A stretch of DNA of 64,000 nt from Manihot esculenta (taxonomy: Eukaryota > Streptophyta > Magnoliopsida > Malpighiales > Euphorbiaceae): contig NC_035161.2 of NCBI RefSeq assembly GCF_001659605.2, positions 2,920,343 through 2,984,342 on the forward strand, written 5' to 3'. Position 1 is the stretch's first letter. Every line of letters starts with the position of its first letter. A program made the translations under genes and the position numbers. A model generated the notes under the pieces. The model saw nothing but the letters and a program-made list of their open reading frames with translations. It was not told the origin of the DNA and did no database searches. Below are positions 46,237 through 58,300 of the stretch, piece by piece.

Positions 46237-48760
46237 ATGATAATTTTTTAATAAAAGTTTAAAGATAAATTTAAAGCAAATGGATGAAATTTTATATTTT
46301 AAACGGGGCAAATTTAACTATAATAAACTTTTATAGTTAAAAACATTAGATGAATTGATGGATAACTATGGATGAAATAGTCATCCATCCATCCATCCAT
46401 CTCTACTTTAATTAGTCCACACTACCTTGGCATTAAAAAAATAAAGCTTGAAAATTGGGGGTTGGTTTTGGGTTGGTGGGTGGGGCCGACCACACCTACT
46501 CTATCCAATTCCTCGCCAGTTACTCGCTACACAACGACCTATCACAATTCAAGCACAGCCACTTCTCCCATCAAATTGTGAAACTTACCCACCGCCACTA
46601 CCACAATATTTGGGATGACATAAAATAAAGTAAGGTTTTTAATATATGACTTTATTGCTAAAATTTTTCATAATTTTTAAATTTTAATAATTTATTTTTT
46701 AAAAAAATAAAATTTTTAATGTATTTAAATATTTTCAAAGAAAATTTTTTTAATCTATTAAATTGATAAGTAAAAATTAAAGGGTTTTTGAGACTGATTC
46801 TCAAGTTAAAAATTTTTAAAATTTTAATGGTGGTTTGGTTTTTGTTCCAATGATGGATCTAGACTCTTCTAGTTTTGATGGATTGTGCTTCAGTTCAGAT
46901 TCTTTTCATTTTTGGCGACCTCTACCCCTACTTCCGACAATAGATCTAAGAGAGCTTTTCTTTGAAAAGTTAGGCTTCTTTGTCTTGGGCTGAGGCTTTT
47001 TTAGCTTGGGTCAGAACTTGTCCTTTTTAGTTAGTCTTAGCTTGCGGTTATTTTTGGGCTAGGATATTTTACGGGCTTCTATATTTGAGATGTTATAATC
47101 TGTGGCTTAGAGTGTTTCTTTAATGGAACCATCTCCAGAAAAAAAAAATATATTAGTTGGATTTGAGAATGTGAACTTGATGGAGAGGTTAGATTGAATT
47201 TTCTCTAAATGAGTCTTATGAATCCAAGCACACCTTTTTTTTTTTCTCTCAAATGCACTTTATTATTGATTTATTCAGATGCACTTTACTACCGGACTAA
47301 ACCTGAGAATATGAATCCCAGTACATCTTAGAGATAATATATAACCTTTAAAATATCATTTATGGACAATTCTTACCTAAATATACTTTATATAATAACT
47401 CTATGTATATGTAACTTGAAAATATATGGAATTTAACAATTTATATATAAACTATAATATAGTTTTATTTATATATGAAATGACATATAACTTTAATATA
47501 TATATATATAGTCCAATGAATAGCTGAACTAAAATAAAATTTTAAAACACTAAATTTTATAAAATCATAACAATTCCAGTACGATTTTTGTTTTTACAAT
47601 TCCTTTTCTGATTCTATTCTCTGTAACAAGGAAAACAAAAGTTCTCTACAATTTTTAAGGATTCTAATTTTGGTTATTGATAAAATCAAAATAAAACTAA
47701 GACTATGTTTTCAAAAAATATTTTTCATAAAAATATTTTTTTTAACAAAATAACTTTTTTTATTTTTTTATTATTTAATTTTAGTTTAAAAAATAAAATA
47801 TATTAATAAATTTATATACAAAATTTTAATAAAATTTTCAAAATATAAAAAAAAATTATTTTCTTTAAAACAATTTAATTTTTCTGTTCACTGAAAAAAA
47901 CTTAGTATTTTGAAAATATTTTTTTTACTTATATTTAAACATTTTAATAAAAAAAAACATTTTAAAAAAATTCTTCAATGCAGAAAAATTAAACAGAAAA
48001 ATTTTAAAATAACTTAATTTTTTTACTAAAAAATACTTTTTATTAATTAATTTTTCAAAATGCCCTAAATAATAAAATATGTGAAGAAAATGTTTTTCAT
48101 ACACAAAAAATATTTTTCAGTTTTTGAGCATTTAAAGCAATTAAAAAATTAGTTAATCAAAATCTTTTTCGATAAAAAAGTTAGCAAAAAAGATTTCTAC
48201 TAATTTTAAAAGTAAATCATTATTTATATTTTAAAAATTTTATTATTAATTCTATGTATAAATTAATTAAAATATTTTATTTTTTAAATTGAAATTAAAA
48301 AATAAAGACTAAATTACTTTATTAAAAAAAATTTAATAGAAAACATTTTCCACATACGAAAAATATATTTAAAAACAGAACCTTAAACAGTAAAATAATT
48401 CAATTCAGTATGATTATTATACATTTTTATACATTTGATATCCACAAGCGCACAAGCAAGTGGTCCTTGGGAAGCGTGTTGTGATGAGACAATGTTTTGT
48501 TTTTCTATAAAAAGATAAACAATTGCAGTTAGTACGTAAATTCTGCAAATAAAACACAATCACACCTGGTAATGGTAATTCAAATTTAAGAACATTCTGC
48601 TTCTACTGCATAGTACATACCATTAGTGAGCCAGAAAAAACCCTCCTAACCTATGGAAATGAGGTCCAACAAATGGGAGAAAAAATACCAAACATATTAT
48701 TTGTTACAGTCTGGCTTTGGCTATAACTTAAATCCCATCCTCATATTTTGAAAATATGTT
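46237..48760. other. AT-rich intergenic region
   Basis: No gene is visible. It holds a CATC microsatellite (46,381-46,405), a moderately GC stretch at 46,850-47,150 ending in an A-run that could be a retroposed 3' end, and two copies of the AT-rich repeat family (47,700-47,960 inverted; 48,060-48,370). Confidence 0.5.
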
Positions 48761-48763
48761 CTT

Positions 48764-48800
48764 TCGTTCAGTTTTGAAAGTTTAATTCAAAACTGAACGA
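48764..48800. repeat. Perfect 15-bp inverted repeat (hairpin)
   Basis: TCGTTCAGTTTTGAA (48,764-48,778) is followed after 7 nt by its exact reverse complement TTCAAAACTGAACGA (48,786-48,800). No run of T marks it as a Pol III terminator, and no coding frame adjoins it. Confidence 0.9.
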
Positions 48801-49039
48801 CTATTTCAACAGCCCAAATTATCTCATCTCCTCCTAGCACAGTCGCTTCTAGCGGAGCCCCCATCAAACCACTCTAATAAACCTATCAAAACCTATCTTT
48901 CTTTTTTTTTTTAAATAAGACATATCAGTTCCCCACTTGATTTCGACTTCTGAGCATACAATTGCGATGATACTTCAAAGTATTCTTGCAAATGGCACAA
49001 TCAATATGAAACATAGGATATGGTACTACTGACCATTGT

Positions 49040-49340
49040 TAGAACACTGGATCAACTTGTTGGACAAGTTAACCTACTTGCTGTATTTCCATCAGCCTCC
49101 AAAGTCTGACCTGCCGCGAGCAGTCTAATTTGAAGAGCGGCTCCTCCAGCATACTGTTTTCTCCGACAGCTACAGTTTAAAATTCCTTATTTTATCAAGA
49201 CAAAAAATGCATATGATATTTTTGTTTACAACATTCTTGCAGACCAAGTGCAAGAACCAATCTTGTCTTTTGTGAGCACAGAACAGGATACTAGAATCAA
49301 ATATTACAACATTTTCCAATGACGAGTTCGTTGTCACCTG
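49040..49340 (-). other. Possible exons of an unrecognised minus-strand transcript
   Basis: Two stretches on the minus strand have splice-like borders. About 49,338-49,253 lies after TTTCTTTACAG, and about 49,174-49,060 lies after AAACTGTAG, opening a frame with RRKQYAGGAALQIRLL and ending in TGA. The base composition is less AT-rich than the surroundings. I recognise no protein. They lie 3 kb beyond the stop codon of the ASHH3-type gene and could be an alternative 3' end of it, a separate non-coding RNA, or chance. Confidence 0.25.
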
Positions 49341-49697
49341 TAAAGAAATAGAATGAAATGTATTACAATGAGAAATCATCTCTTTTTTTTTTCAGAGAAA
49401 AAAAAAAGCTCATCAGTGCGCTTGCACCAAAGAAACATGTTGCAATTGCTTATTACCCGAATTAAACAAATTTTTTAGTAATTAACTCAATATCAACTAA
49501 ACTTTAATCGGAAACTAGTTAGGACCTTTTCTCCATTCAGCTTTGTTTGAAAACTAATTCCACAGCAATATTCAAAAATTGTAAATCTCTTAATACTATT
49601 TTCCTTCACGTTATTTAAGCAATCAACTCAGAAGGAAACAGTTTGGTTTACCAAAAAATTTCTGTATCTTTTTACAAATTTTAAATTTTAGTTAATT

Positions 49698-49855
49698 AGA
49701 GGGTGACTTCAGTATAACAGTAAAGTTAACCCATTTGTGATATGAGGTCATGGGTTCAAGCCATGAAAACACCCTCTCTACAAAGCAAGGGGAAGGCTAT
49801 GTAAATACCCTCGCAGAGCCCAAAAATGTGGATGCACTAGGTCACCCTCTTTAAT
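49698..49855 (+). mobile_element. tRNA-derived SINE, Au-like
   Basis: This 158-bp element is flanked by perfect 15-bp duplications AAATTTTAGTTAATT (49,683-49,697 and 49,856-49,870). It contains a Pol III B-box-like GGGTTCAAGCC within GAGGTCATGGGTTCAAGCC, followed by a GGGGAAGGCTATGTAAATA segment, as in the widespread plant Au SINE family. The middle is diverged, so it is an old copy. Confidence 0.88.
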
Positions 49856-50345
49856 AAATTTTAGTTAATTCTTCTAATTTTGTGCCTCAATTTTTTCACA
49901 TTTGTATAATGGTTTAGCAGTCATTAATCAAATTTAAATTAATAATTTAATACTGTTTTATTATTGAATCAAATCGAACATTATAACTATAATTTTTCAT
50001 TTATTTTCTTCTCCTGCCACAATTCCACAATCCCTCTTCCTCTTTCACCCGAATTCAAATTTCAGGCCATTTCAGGCCTAATAAATGAAAGAATCCAATG
50101 ATTGAAGTAAAGGAATTACCAATAATATGATGGCTGAAAGCAATCTAATTTTGGCCTCAAAAGAGTCATGCATTTGTAGAAAAATAAGTTAAGGAAAAGC
50201 AGCAAATGTGGGAGGGGAAGAAGAGAGGAGGGAGACAAAAATATAAACTAAACAAAATAATATAAAATATTCATGTCATCAAATCGAGTATAGCTGTTAA
50301 AAGTGAGATGAATCTAAGATTGGTGGAATCACAATTGAAAAAGGT

Positions 50346-51880
50346 AGGTAAATATTTAGTCCCTAAGGTTTGACAACATTAATTAGTTCATCCTCCTACT
50401 TTCCAAACTCAATTAGTTAAAACGTCATGTTTATGTCTATTAACTACATGGTCCTTCCATCCAATTAAACACAAACTTTCTGTTAAATGGATGTTATGAC
50501 AATTATAACCTTCCATCCTATTGAAAATTGGATCATTAATGATTAAGAAATGATAGAATAACCCTTCCATCAATGCATATGGGCATAAACTCTCTGTGGA
50601 TCAATTCTTCCTTTCTGCCTCCATTAGCAACACCTCGACAAATATATCTGCCTCCCTCTCCACTACTGCCTCAGCTTCCAAATCACTGCCCACAGCCCAT
50701 GAATGCCAAAACTTCTCTTCCACTTTCCTTACCCACATCATCCAGATTCACCAGAACCAAGCGATACACTTTCCTTCCAAACATGAAGGATGGTCTCTCC
50801 ACACAAACTCCGAATGTCATCAAAATATCCTCTTCGTCATACAATCCAACCAAACAGCAGGAATTGTACCACATTTTTGCAAGCAAAATGGATTACCATG
50901 AATGATTGGGTGCAATCCCTACCACATGAAGTTTATAATAACTGGGAGATTGGAAGATTGGGCTTGGAGTCCCCAACCAGAGCATTAACCTTTCCCTACA
51001 AGATTGAGTCCAAGTCCTATTCCAAAATTTCTAGCTAAAACCTATCAAGGGAATGATATAAAAAGGTGTTTTATATCAAAGGAGCAAGCAGAGTGGAAGG
51101 AGGGAGATATGAGAGGAAATGGAAGGGGATCAATCACAGATGATGTTGCAGGGATCAAAGTCGAGGTGTAATGCAGGGAGCAAGAACGGTTTTGACACAC
51201 AAGTGAGGGAGAATGATAGCAAAGGTAGTACCTATGCAACGGGACGAGCAATGTGGAGGAGCTAAGGAGGAAATGGAAGTTGCATGCCCAAGGAGAAGTT
51301 GAGGGACCCATTCCCATTGGTGTTTCCCTGTGGGTACCAAGGGAAATTTGGTTCAGAAAAATGGTGAGAAGAGATGGTTGACTTTGCTGCAGAAGATGGG
51401 TTTGCGGTTCGTGAGAGAGCTAGGGCTCAGAAAGTGGGTCTCCATAGGTGATGTATAGCTATATGGTCATGGGCGAGAGCACTGTGGAGTTTTGAGATTA
51501 CCGGATTTTGTGGGAGCCATGACCTAAGGATGGGAGATGACAATTGGCGAATGTTGAGGCCTTAAAGTGCTACGAATTGATTTTGGATTAGTGGTGGAGG
51601 AAAATGTGCAAGTTGGTGTTGATGATGAGTGGGAAGAAGGTAGGTCTCTACCTGTTTTGCTTGACTACGGGGAAGGGGATGGATTTGGTTCTTTGAGAGG
51701 GAAAACGATAGAGGAGACAGGTAATGGGCATGGATATTTCTGAAAAAAAGATTTTGAGAATTCCTGACTAACAGGAAATTATTGTCTAATTGGATGGAAG
51801 GATTAAAGGTTTTACATAGATAAATATTACCTACCAACAAGTTGAGTTTGAAAATGGAAAGATTAACTAATTATTTACCC
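50346..51880. mobile_element. Mutator-like non-autonomous element with long terminal inverted repeats, about 1.5 kb
   Basis: The left end (GGTAAATATTTAGTCCC...TCCTACTTTCCAAACTCAATTAG) and the right end read in reverse (GGGTAAATAATTAGTT...TTCCATTTTCAAACTCAACTTG) match over roughly 150 bp, including TCCTTCCATCCAATTA. Flanks GAAAAAGGT and TAAAAAGAT could be a decayed 9-bp duplication. The middle (50,570-51,760) is more GC-rich and holds overlapping open frames of about 100 codons without recognisable domains; no transposase was seen. It may carry captured host sequence. Confidence 0.6.
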
Positions 51881-52344
51881 TAAAAAGATATACTAAAATG
51901 TTTAGAAGGCAAACAAATATTTGCATTTGTTCAGTAAATGGCTACCCAATTGAACTAATTGCCAATGTCAAAGTTTCAAATACAAACTGAGAAGCTAGAA
52001 GAATTGGCTAAAATTTAAAAAGTTTGCAAAAGCACGAATTTTTTCTTCATTTGGCCTTGATGACAATGTATTAGAAATATAAATAATTTACAAATTAGAA
52101 AATAATAAGGTAAGGATACCCATATCCCAAAACCACTTTAAGTGGTAATGCGATCCAAATAAATGACAAATTCTATATATTATAGTATACATTTTATATT
52201 ATATATATATAGCTTCTGGATCAATGCCTATACATACATACATATATATATACCAGTGGCTTCAGCATTTATCATTTGTGCATGTGTGTGAGAGGAAGGC
52301 AAAAAGTGAGCACCATAAATCATAATGATTACCTCAAGGCTAGA
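51881..52344. other. 3' flank of the ASHH3-type gene
   Basis: This contains the presumed 3' UTR on the minus strand just below 52,345 and dinucleotide/tetranucleotide microsatellites (TATATA near 52,200; ACATACATAC near 52,230). No clear polyadenylation signal was assigned. Confidence 0.4.
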
Positions 52345-55300
52345 TCACAAAGTTACAAATTCCCAATCTTCTTTTGACATGTCTAGAAATTCAACTGCAC
52401 CGTCTTCAAACATTATCTACAATGAAATAAATTAAATTAGGCATGATCATAATGACCATTTGTATCAGTCACAGGGAATGAACTGTTCTCACCGCATGTT
52501 TTCTTGAGTGCTTATCAAACCGTTTGATCATCCCAAAAGATCTGGAACAATGAAGCGTATTAAAAAATAATAAATGAAAGATGGAATATTTAGCAGAATA
52601 ATAGCAGATGTAAAAATTCAGAACTCACCTAAAGAAACGATTAGAAAATAAAGTTCGTTGATCTCATCTAAAATTCAAACCTATATCAGTATGCTAAAGC
52701 AGCTAAACATACTATTTTTAGAAGTGAATAATTGACCACCACCCCAAACTCTTTCCATGCTCCCAAAAAAAACTGAAAATTATCCATTCAACCTTTGAAT
52801 CTTTAAAGTTGCATTTAGTTAGAAAACTACACCTAAGGAAATGATTAGAAAATAAAGTTCGTTGATTTATTATAAAAAATTTCTAAATGCATAATTATAT
52901 ATCAGTTCTCCAAATTTTATAAATTTATGTTAGTCTTTAGAAAACTAGTTTTAAATGTTTTCTGTTTCATGCTTATATCAAAGGAAGCTTTTTTCATTGG
53001 AAACCACAGTCTTCCAGCTAACTTACGCATTGACACTTCAATGTGGGGATCAAGTGTTGGCGAAGGCATTGCTTTTTTCTTTTTCATTCTTTTCTTTTAA
53101 ATTTTGGCCATATAATTATGCTACCTATAACTGCAAATTCACTTGGTTAATTTTTTGCATATCCTATCCTTAAGTCACATCAATTCAGCAATGCTGCACT
53201 TCAAATCCCAACAAATGCATTTTTTATTTTTGTGTAACTGCCTCTTTTTTATTGATTTTTCCTAAGCATAATTGCATTTATTTTTATGGTTGCATTCAAA
53301 TGTATATTCCTATTGATTAATTTTAGATGAACTTAAGAGTTTCTATTTTGTTATACAAATTGTTGGTCAGTTATGCCATCACTTCAAATCGAAAACTATA
53401 TTGGATTATTTATATAATCACATTTCAATAATCATTATTTCAATGTAATAATACTTATTAGAAAATTGGACAACTAAATATGTTCTCCAGTTTCCAATTT
53501 TCTATTTGGAAAAATGAAAAATTAGAAATATGGAATCAAGATGAAAACTAGAAATGAAAAAAGAAAATGATTTTCACAACTAAATGAAGTCTTTTCATTG
53601 TCACCCTTATACCTGACCCCTCAAATCTTGAAGTTCTAGTTCTACCACTAACCAAAAAAAGTCAATTTCCCACAGGGAAATGCATATTTATTGCAAAATT
53701 TTACAAGAAAAAAAATGTACCTATTACTATATGGACGAAACATGTGAATCACTTCACCAATGCAATTATGAGATCGTGTCTGTCGTTTACTGTATGCATG
53801 TTCTGAATTCCCTGAAATATAAGATAAATGCAAAAACATGATGAAAATAGCATATTTTCCAATTTTGCCAAGGTACTCCAGCTCCAGCAGCTAAACAGAC
53901 AAAGAAGGCAGTTTGTTAAAGGATTACTGGTTACCTGTATGCAAACCTCCATTCTGATAAACCTTTAGAAAACAAATTCCAGAATTAGTTTTAGCTACAT
54001 TTGAATAGGTGCCCAATATATATAAATTTAAAAAAAAAAAAGAGAGTAGAAGTTGCAAAGCATTATATCATTTATATGGCATGAATAAACAACCTCCTAT
54101 ACATACATCTTTTCCAGATAAAATTGCTTTCAATTTGGGAGAGGACACTGCCACCTGGCATGCTACTAATTGTAATGCAGCATCTGAAGAAATCTTAGGC
54201 TTGCTGGGTTTAACCCCTAGTTTTCTCCTGCAGCCAACAGCACCACAATGGCAGTCCTGATCTGCACCGAATTGGACAAACCTGCTAAATTTATTAGATT
54301 GGACTAGGAAACCCGGAACTTAAAGAAAATAGCGTCATTAGTGGTCATATTTAACCTTACAAAAATTTCTTTTGTCGATAACAAATTTAAATATGCACGA
54401 TAAGTTCACAAGGAAGAAGAGACCAATCACTAAATATACAATGCAATACAGATGATGCAAGTACTCTTACTGATAATCATAGGTCAAATGCTCGCCCTTT
54501 TTTATGTCACGAGTTGCAAATATGCCAATTCTTGTCTCACCATCAATTATCCTTAAAGAAAAAAGGGGAAATAAACAATAAACAATAAAATGGAGTAAGT
54601 AGAGTAAACAAGCAAGATTCCCAACTAACTGTTAAAATTGAGATTAAGAATGAGCTCAGCAATAGAACCATTTCTGCATCTCAGTATTAGGAGAACAACT
54701 GTGGTTTATGTATCTTGACTTGTTTCCCTTGTATGTGGCATCAATTACCATATCTCGATTAATTTCACACAAGTAAAAATTTGTCTCTCCACGGTGTTTC
54801 ATATTCCAAAGCCTTTCCTCACATGTTTTATCATCTATGACTGCAATAATAAAGATTAAACAAAAAGCATTATGTTTTAATACTGATGCAACAGTAAACG
54901 TTAAGATGTATATCAAATTATCAATAATGATAACACTGCACAAGCTAGAAATATCACCTTCTCCAACATATTCTATTACAAACTCTCCCTGTGCAATATC
55001 TTCATCCGCCACAATTCCAGCTCCACATTTCTCAGTCTAGAAGAAATAACTTGCTTAACTTCACATATTTTTAGTGTGTGTATAGAAAACAACATGTTCA
55101 TGCAAAGCAAATGATATAAAGAAAAGGCACCAAAACATGTAAACAAAAATGGAAAAAAAGAATACTGTGAATAAAATTACTTAGAAGAGGTAAGGAATTT
55201 TTTCCCAGTCCACAACCTGAAAACAAGGTGATTGTGTGAGAGAGCATGCACTTGTGTGCGTAAAAGTTAGAGAAAGAGAGTGAATGGCATTAATATAATA

Positions 55301-58300
55301 CTTGTTATTTACAACTACTAGCACATATAATATATTGTTTTGCTCCTCTAGTATCTTTTGTCCTTATGGGGAGCATCACTTTTATCCCTCCTCATAAGTC
55401 TTTTCTCATTATTAATGGAATCATCCTTCTCTACATGTTACTATTTGTCCTTCTTCCCTGAATATGTGAGTCATATACCTGTACTAGTTTCATTTTCTTC
55501 ACAGGTCGGTGTTGAAAGGGTTTGTTGAGACATGAACTCCCACATCTGCATCCAGTGGAGCAGCTAGAGAGTAGCATCCTGAGGGGAAAGGGAGCAAAAA
55601 AATTGTTTCTTATTATTGTGAAAGAAGATTTCAGATCCAGCATTTGAAATAATAACTAAACATAAGGCATGCACATAAAGCTACATAGTATACCAGTAAA
55701 CCAGTCATGGATGACTACAAACATGACATAATGATGTTTCTTGTTATAGTTTAGCATCATTTTCTCTTAATAGTTAATAACTATTAAGTATGAACCCAAA
55801 CATTCTTTTTTTTTGGCCTTACCAAGAAAGGTGGCATCATCAGAAAAATAAAAATAAAAATAGATCCAGTCAGATTCAAGTGGACAACATCTAGACTGTC
55901 ATCAAATTTATATTCTGAATAGAAGCTGACTTATCAAATTGCAGAAACTCATAGCCTTGACTTGCTTCTTGCATTAAGCTAAATTCTAACGTAGTAACAC
56001 TTGAGTATTTAGGTTGTAAAAGCTTATTAAAAGAAAAAAAAAATGAAGGTTGCTAGAGAAGTGTGGGGGATCATGAGGAAACAAAAACAAGTGCTGCCAG
56101 CCAGAGAGGAGAGAGAGAAGGGAGAAGAAGTAGCCTTTATCAAGCAGTGGGAAAAAAATGTCCATTATATATAGGCATTAACAGCAGTGGGAGTTGCAAT
56201 ATTTGTTAAACCACATCTGACAGAAGCAGCCCAATCAAGGCCTCTACAAGTCTGGGCCAGGATCCATGGCCTCTTAGAGTTTATTATAGTCAAGAATATG
56301 GGAATGAAGGAAATGGGAACAGAAGAATCCAGAGGGGACCAACTGTAGATGATGGCAATGGGGAGGTTAAGCCATTTGAGAGATTCTCAGATCCAGCTCA
56401 CAAGGAATAGGGAGCAGATGATTCTCCAACCTGTTATATAAATAATTTGTTGTTTTGTAGAAAGGCATGTTATGTCTTATTAGAAATTTGCGGCTGAGTG
56501 CTGGGCTACGCTAGCTGATTGCTGGACTGAAGCTTTCTCCTGGTTATTTCTTTCTTTCTTTTCATTTCAAGAGTTGAGAAAAACATTGAATGCTGTTTGT
56601 AAACAAGACTATAGCCATTTTATTCAATAGAATAAGCCATACTATGTCATTTTACTGTTTCATCGGTAAACTCTATTCCTCACTCTACCAACATCCATCT
56701 CAATACTTGCGACTATGAAATTCAATTACACCAGAAAGAACTTTCCTGCTCATTTTGGATAATTAACAATTTAAAATGATATCACAAAACATATAGTCCT
56801 AACTGTGAGCTTCACAAAAGTTGACTGCCTGTTCATTTCCTTCATTTATTGTGTTACTATACTCTATTTCTACTTTTTACCCTTATCTTCCCTTTGTTTC
56901 TTTCCTACATTTTTGTTCTTTAACCATGCCTCTAACCCCTCTTCTTTTTTTCGATAATAACTTTATAATATATTCCACATTCTTTACCTTTATTCCATGT
57001 GTCATCCACTCTCCCGCTTTCCTTGATTTTATCTTCACAACTAACTCTTATAAGATTTAACTTCAAAATTTTCTAACTTTAAGAGCCTATTATTTTTACA
57101 GTTTTATCCATCTATTAGAATTATAACCTAAATTTAAATATCAAAAGTAAGTTGTGCATCTAAAGAGATAAAGTTAATAATTTCTAACATAAGTCTGCAC
57201 TAGAATCAGCAAGACAGACTCAGCACTTTTCCCAATAATACAATATGAATTTAAATAAAAATATTAGCATATATATTGCTTATATGCATACATAAGGAAT
57301 ACTTAATGCTTCACATATCTGAGATCAACCAGAACAAACGAACAAAAACTTATAATCTGGACATCATACCCATTGTAGTCATCCCATCAGCAACAGCATT
57401 ACTAAACCATAAAAAAGTTCACTACGACGAGCTATTCTCTGTAAAGGAATTGAATCCCAATTTGCATGTACCATATCATGAACAAGGACAATGGATTTCA
57501 AACACAACCAGGACAAATCAAGCATCAGTTACTTCAATGGCTAGAACGTGTTTTTAAATTATAAGACATGAGAACATAGAATGACAATTCTCAGTCTACC
57601 TCTCAAAGGAAAAAACAAATGAAAGAGAACATATTATGCAAGGGAAGGAGAAGATAATTAGGGACAAGAGCGATACGTCCTTCAATCAACAGAAAGAAAT
57701 AAAAAAATAGAATTAGCATTGTGATTGAATGTCCACCAAAGACTAAGGAAATGGTAACACTTCAACAATGAGAAAATGGACCAGGTCTAACCTCATCCCA
57801 ACAGCTAACTCAAGTGAGAAGGATTGCCTAAGACATCATATTTAGCACCAAATTCTTGTCCCAGACCAATGTGTGACAATACATCTCCCTCACTCCCAAA
57901 CATGAACATCTGGAATGTGAAGTTCAAAAGCATAAACATCTGCAAATGGCCCAAACCAGAGACAAGCTCCAATACCATGTTTAGAAAAATGGACCGAGCC
58001 TAACTCTATCCCAAAAGCTAGCTCAAGAGAGAATGGTCGTCCAAATCATTATATTTAACACTAAATCTTTATCCAAAACCAATGTGCGAAGAGAAGAATG
58101 CCATAAGCAAGCCCAGAAGAGGCTTGGCCAATTAAAAAGACAAATCATTATATCCCAATTAAATACCTTGAGGCAACTATTGCCTCTTAAGAATACAAGC
58201 ATTTCTCTAACCAAAAACAGCCTACCATAGAAGCCTTGAAAGTTGAAATTGATCATGGAAGACTAGAAAAATAAATTACAATACAACAGCAATGGATCAA

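Noticed and set aside
49738..49780. A tRNA gene, because of the GGGTTCAAGCC B-box-like motif
   Set aside because: No cloverleaf or anticodon arm could be formed; the flanking 15-bp duplications identify a SINE.
53849..53892. Possible additional exon (AGAGVPWQNWK-like reading)
   Set aside because: There is no suitable donor site, and including it breaks the phase; it is most likely intronic.
53749..53952. Apparent frameshift between two minus-strand frames in the ASHH3-like tail
   Set aside because: Once the 28-bp exon is joined directly to the exon starting at 53,811, the frame is continuous and matches the family, so the gene is not a pseudogene.
54656..55012. A 118-codon minus-strand frame read as a small SET protein
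   Set aside because: It reads through an intron (54,957-54,841) of the larger gene; joining the exons gives the continuous SET domain instead.
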